NCBI GenBank assembly: GCA_002296125.1
Contig: DBHI01000018.1
Span: forward strand, 1 to 27,043
Direction: 5' to 3'
Source of the DNA: Anaerolineales bacterium UBA832
GTDB lineage: Bacteria; Chloroflexota; Anaerolineae; Anaerolineales; UBA11657
DNA length: 27,043 nt
How positions within the stretch are numbered: position 1 is the stretch's first letter; each line of letters begins with the position of its first letter. The translations under genes were made by a program, and so were the position numbers. The notes below the pieces were generated by a model, which was not told the DNA's origin, ran no database searches, and worked only from the letters and a program-made list of their open reading frames with translations. This document shows, piece after piece, positions 24,210 through 27,043 of the stretch.

Positions 24210-25499
24210 ATGAACAATACAATCAAGGATGTTATCCAACCCACAAAAGCATTCTACATTCAAACATCAATCTTATATGTAAAAACAGTTGTAATAGCCT
24301 TCTCACTAATACTTATTCAATCCGGATGCACTTCTCAGTCATCACAATCATCTCGCAATACAGCCACCATGGACTCACTACAACCACTTGAACAAAATAA
24401 TTTAATGCCTACAACATCCATTCCGACTGAATCCCCTAACAAAATGAAAACACTCACTCCTACAGCAAAAAACTCTAACTTTAGAGTAACTAATACACCA
24501 AAGTCAACCCACACTAATATACAAACTAATAATACATTTAACGGCCTTCCATGTGTCACAAGTCCAAACCTCAATCTGGAGTTTTCCAATTTAGTTGTTG
24601 AAAATAAACAGATCAAACACACTGCACCTCCTGGCTCAGTAAATAGCGGGATGCTAAAACGACACGCTTATTTTTTTGTGGGATCTGGGATGCCAGTCAC
24701 AGCATGGAACGGATACCCACAATCAGTACCGGTCTTTGCCCCAACTGACTCATGGTTAAGACAAGTCCAAGTGTATGAACAATCAGTCATAGGAAATACT
24801 GTGCTTGAGTACGAATTAGTACTGGAAGCTAGCTGCAACATCTGGTACAGACTAGGACATCTTGGTCCCGTTTCAGATAAAATTAAGGATTTATCAATAG
24901 GCTACAACTACATTACCGAACCGATATTTTTTGAATCTGGAGAAATAATTTCTTACTGGTCAGGAATAAATCCAGGGGGAAATATTGATTTTGGAGTATA
25001 TAATACATCCACAATTAATACATTTACCAACCAAGACAGATACACAGATGGTCTTAATGATCATCAACTATACGAAGACTGCCCCTTCAACTACTTTGAT
25101 AAGAAAATTCAACAACAGTTCTATCAGAAATTATCAGAAGAAATAACGTTATTGCCTGTCACAACTACAGAATGTAGAAAGTCCTCCGACCAAGATATTG
25201 CTGGGTCCATCTCCGGTGAATGGTTTGAACAAAACAGCATTACACCCACTGTATCAATAGGATCATCACTCCTAGGATCTGCTCGCTTTACAACTAGAGA
25301 TTTAGAAGTCAGTATAGACCCCGAAAACATAACTTATGTTCATCCATCAAAAGTGACCTCAAATCACTGCTATTATAGTGATAACACAAATATTTACGTA
25401 GATCTAGATCTTATTGATCCATTAACATTAATTGTTTCTTATGGGGAAGGCACATGCTCTGCTAAAAAGTCAGCTACCAATTTACAGCTAAACAAATAG
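24210..25499 (+). CDS. Lipoprotein-like secreted protein with degenerate M23-like domain
   Basis: The N-terminus has a long lead, a hydrophobic segment VVIAFSLILIQSGC and then Ser/Thr-rich sequence, so it is exported and probably lipid-modified, although Q at -3 is a poor lipobox residue. After a low-complexity tether, a domain of about 200 residues has VPVFAPTDSWLRQV, LEASCNIWYRLGHLGPV and FFESGEIISYWSG followed by NIDFGVYN. The order matches M23/LytM domains (central strand, GHL, then the last HxH strand), but the final HxH is NID, so no peptidase activity is expected. It parallels the protein at 12508-14022. ATG at 24210 is preferred to GTG at 24201 because AAAGAG lies nine bases before it. 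Confidence 0.6.
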   Translation: MNNTIKDVIQPTKAFYIQTSILYVKTVVIAFSLILIQSGCTSQSSQSSRNTATMDSLQPLEQNNLMPTTSIPTESPNKMKTLTPTAKNSNFRVTNTPKSTHTNIQTNNTFNGLPCVTSPNLNLEFSNLVVENKQIKHTAPPGSVNSGMLKRHAYFFVGSGMPVTAWNGYPQSVPVFAPTDSWLRQVQVYEQSVIGNTVLEYELVLEASCNIWYRLGHLGPVSDKIKDLSIGYNYITEPIFFESGEIISYWSGINPGGNIDFGVYNTSTINTFTNQDRYTDGLNDHQLYEDCPFNYFDKKIQQQFYQKLSEEITLLPVTTTECRKSSDQDIAGSISGEWFEQNSITPTVSIGSSLLGSARFTTRDLEVSIDPENITYVHPSKVTSNHCYYSDNTNIYVDLDLIDPLTLIVSYGEGTCSAKKSATNLQLNK

Positions 25500-25555
25500 A
25501 GGTAATGACATCAAAATAATTTATTGTAGATTGCGTTAGAGTCTCAATATCTACA

Positions 25556-26710
25556 TCAAGCTATTTCACGTAAGTCCTTCTTCTTCATAGAACTATTTAT
25601 AAGAATAGATCCTAAAGTTCCAGTAACTAAACATACTACCCAAAGTGGTCGTGTTGTCGCTCCTTCTGATTCCATTAAAATCCCAGCTAGAAATAATCCT
25701 ATGGACGGACCCAAACCATACAAACTTGCTAAATACAAAGATTGACCAGAGGCTCGCAATGATTCAGATACAATATTATCTACATATATTACTCCGACAG
25801 ACAATAAAGCACTCATAGCGATACCATGTAAAACTTGTACGGGGAATGCTATATATGGATCAGTAACATAAATATTAAAAATCCATCTAATTGGAAGGAC
25901 TGATACACCAATAACAAAAACATTACGAATCCCCCATCGAGCAATAAACCATTCAGCAAACCTCATTAATGGTATCTCCGGCAATGCAGTTAATGCTACA
26001 GCAGCTCCCACTATCCATGCAGCAGAATTGATTTCATCCATATAAATAGCTAAATACTGATCAGATGCACCTAAGGTAATTCCTATAAAAATAATACCAA
26101 TTAAAAATAGTCGAAGATCACTATTTTTAATCACTAATCCAGCTCCTTGCATAATATCTACATCGCTATATACCCTCCTTTCAGGTAACATAAATGACAT
26201 AAATCCAAGTATGAGACAACATCCAGAAAAAATATAAATGGCTATGTCTAAATCACCTTCAAACAGTAAGGCTCCCGAAGCAAAAGTAGCAACAATATAT
26301 CCCGCTGATCCCCATAAACGCAAGCTGCCAAATTCCTCTTTTTTGCCATTCTCTTCCAAATAGGATAAAGCAAGTGCAGCAACATTTGCATGTAGTGGTG
26401 CTCTCATAATAGAGTAACCAATTACCACTAAAACCAAGTAGTTAAAATTATCTACAATCAAGTACCCCAAAATGATAACAGCTGTTGAGAAGCAGCTAAT
26501 AGTTATCAGGCGCTTAGTCAACATATACCTATCGCTGACTATGCCCCACAATGGTTGAGCAACAAAACCAACAAATGATATAAGACCCACCAGGAATCCG
26601 GCCTGCAAATTACTAAACCCATTCCTCAAAAAGAACATAGCAACATACGGGGCAAGAAATCCAACTCCTATAAATTTGACAATATAAAATAATGTAAACC
26701 AAATTCTCAT
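25556..26710 (-). CDS. MFS transporter (HcaT/nucleoside-symporter-like)
   Basis: A major-facilitator protein of about 384 residues with roughly twelve membrane helices. The motif GIVSDRYMLTKR after helix 2 is the MFS signature loop (G-x-x-S-D-R), and SLRLWGSAGYIVATFASG is typical of the MFS_1-like group that includes the 3-phenylpropionate transporter HcaT and nucleoside:H+ symporters. The frame extends to a GTG at 26752, but the ATG at 26710 sits right before helix 1 (MRIWFTLFYIVKF) and has GGA upstream, so I use it. Substrate is uncertain; nucleosides or aromatic acids are possible. It is followed by the ABC ATPase upstream on the same strand. Confidence 0.82.
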   Translation of the reverse strand: MRIWFTLFYIVKFIGVGFLAPYVAMFFLRNGFSNLQAGFLVGLISFVGFVAQPLWGIVSDRYMLTKRLITISCFSTAVIILGYLIVDNFNYLVLVVIGYSIMRAPLHANVAALALSYLEENGKKEEFGSLRLWGSAGYIVATFASGALLFEGDLDIAIYIFSGCCLILGFMSFMLPERRVYSDVDIMQGAGLVIKNSDLRLFLIGIIFIGITLGASDQYLAIYMDEINSAAWIVGAAVALTALPEIPLMRFAEWFIARWGIRNVFVIGVSVLPIRWIFNIYVTDPYIAFPVQVLHGIAMSALLSVGVIYVDNIVSESLRASGQSLYLASLYGLGPSIGLFLAGILMESEGATTRPLWVVCLVTGTLGSILINSSMKKKDLREIA

Positions 26711-26812
26711 AATATTCCAACCAATACATACTGCTACATAGCTGTCAGGCACATATCAAATTGCACAACAAATTCTGACAACAAAGAACTACAAAACAAA
26801 AAAATTATATCT

Positions 26813-27043
26813 TTATAATATTTGTGAAAGAAACAATTTAGTCCTATCGTTCTGGGGATCAGTAAATATTTGTTCAGGGGTACCATGCTCAACTACCAAC
26901 CCATCATCAAAAAAAACCATCCTATCACACACCTCTCGAGCAAAACCCATCTCATGAGTAACCACCAACATTGTCATACCACTATCTGCCAACTCAGTCA
27001 TTACATCAAGCACTTCTTTGATCATTTCAGGATCTAAAGCTGA
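26813..27043 (-). CDS. Polar amino acid ABC transporter ATPase, C-terminal part only
   Basis: Only the end of the gene is in the window; the frame is open to the last base. Visible parts are SALDPEM (just after Walker B and the D-loop), MTMLVVTHEMGFAREVCDRM with the switch histidine, and FFDDGLVVEHGTPEQIF. HEMGFAREV is characteristic of GlnQ/ArtP-type ATPases that drive uptake of polar amino acids. The partner permease and binding protein must lie outside. About 100 bases separate it from the MFS gene. Confidence 0.9.
   Translation of the reverse strand, partial: SALDPEMIKEVLDVMTELADSGMTMLVVTHEMGFAREVCDRMVFFDDGLVVEHGTPEQIFTDPQNDRTKLFLSQIL

Overview
The window is AT-rich bacterial DNA carrying 35 protein-coding genes on both strands. 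I see no rRNA, tRNA, CRISPR array, transposase or phage gene. Two Thr/Ser/Pro-rich lipoproteins and a repeat protein with a (TPTYTPTFTPTF)n stalk resemble envelope proteins common in Chloroflexota. A free-living marine lineage such as SAR202/Dehalococcoidia is plausible, but this is an inference from style, not a phylogenetic result. TGA is used as a normal stop by several genes, so the code is standard.

Region by region. (1) 1-1263: the 3' end of a half-size DMT transporter, a DUF192 protein and a small protein with two Cys/Trp-His motifs. (2) 1384-5969, plus strand: a tight cassette of a Cys/His/Glu-zinc deaminase, a PfkB sugar/nucleoside kinase, an eIF2B-alpha-like protein, and a 621-residue fusion of a second PfkB kinase to a domain resembling the queuosine-5'-phosphate N-glycosylase (Qng1/DUF2419) that ends in a four-cysteine loop. 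It looks like a nucleoside salvage module. (3) 11474 down to 6036, minus strand: cupin, NAD-dependent epimerase, DUF1185 protein, isochorismatase-like cysteine hydrolase, enamidase-like amidohydrolase, SDR dehydrogenase, half-size DMT transporter and a zinc-ribbon membrane protein. This looks like a catabolic operon for a cyclic or amide-containing N-compound. A full-length EamA transporter is divergent from it. (4) 12508-18242: an M23-like lipoprotein, a zinc alcohol dehydrogenase, a hidden SelW/Rdx-family gene with an in-frame UGA followed by a SECIS-like hairpin, a PH-like membrane protein, and a seven-repeat FG-GAP/VCBS surface protein. (5) 18294-20648: small membrane proteins flanked by two more half-size DMT paralogs. 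(6) 20827-23181: alanine dehydrogenase, apparently started from AUU, then a class I aminotransferase. (7) 23206-27043: purine nucleoside phosphorylase, a second M23-like lipoprotein, an MFS transporter, and the end of an amino-acid ABC transporter ATPase cut by the window edge.

The points most worth following are the candidate selenoprotein at 15107-15337, the kinase/Qng1-like fusion and its cassette, the AUU start of alanine dehydrogenase, and the enamidase-type cluster.
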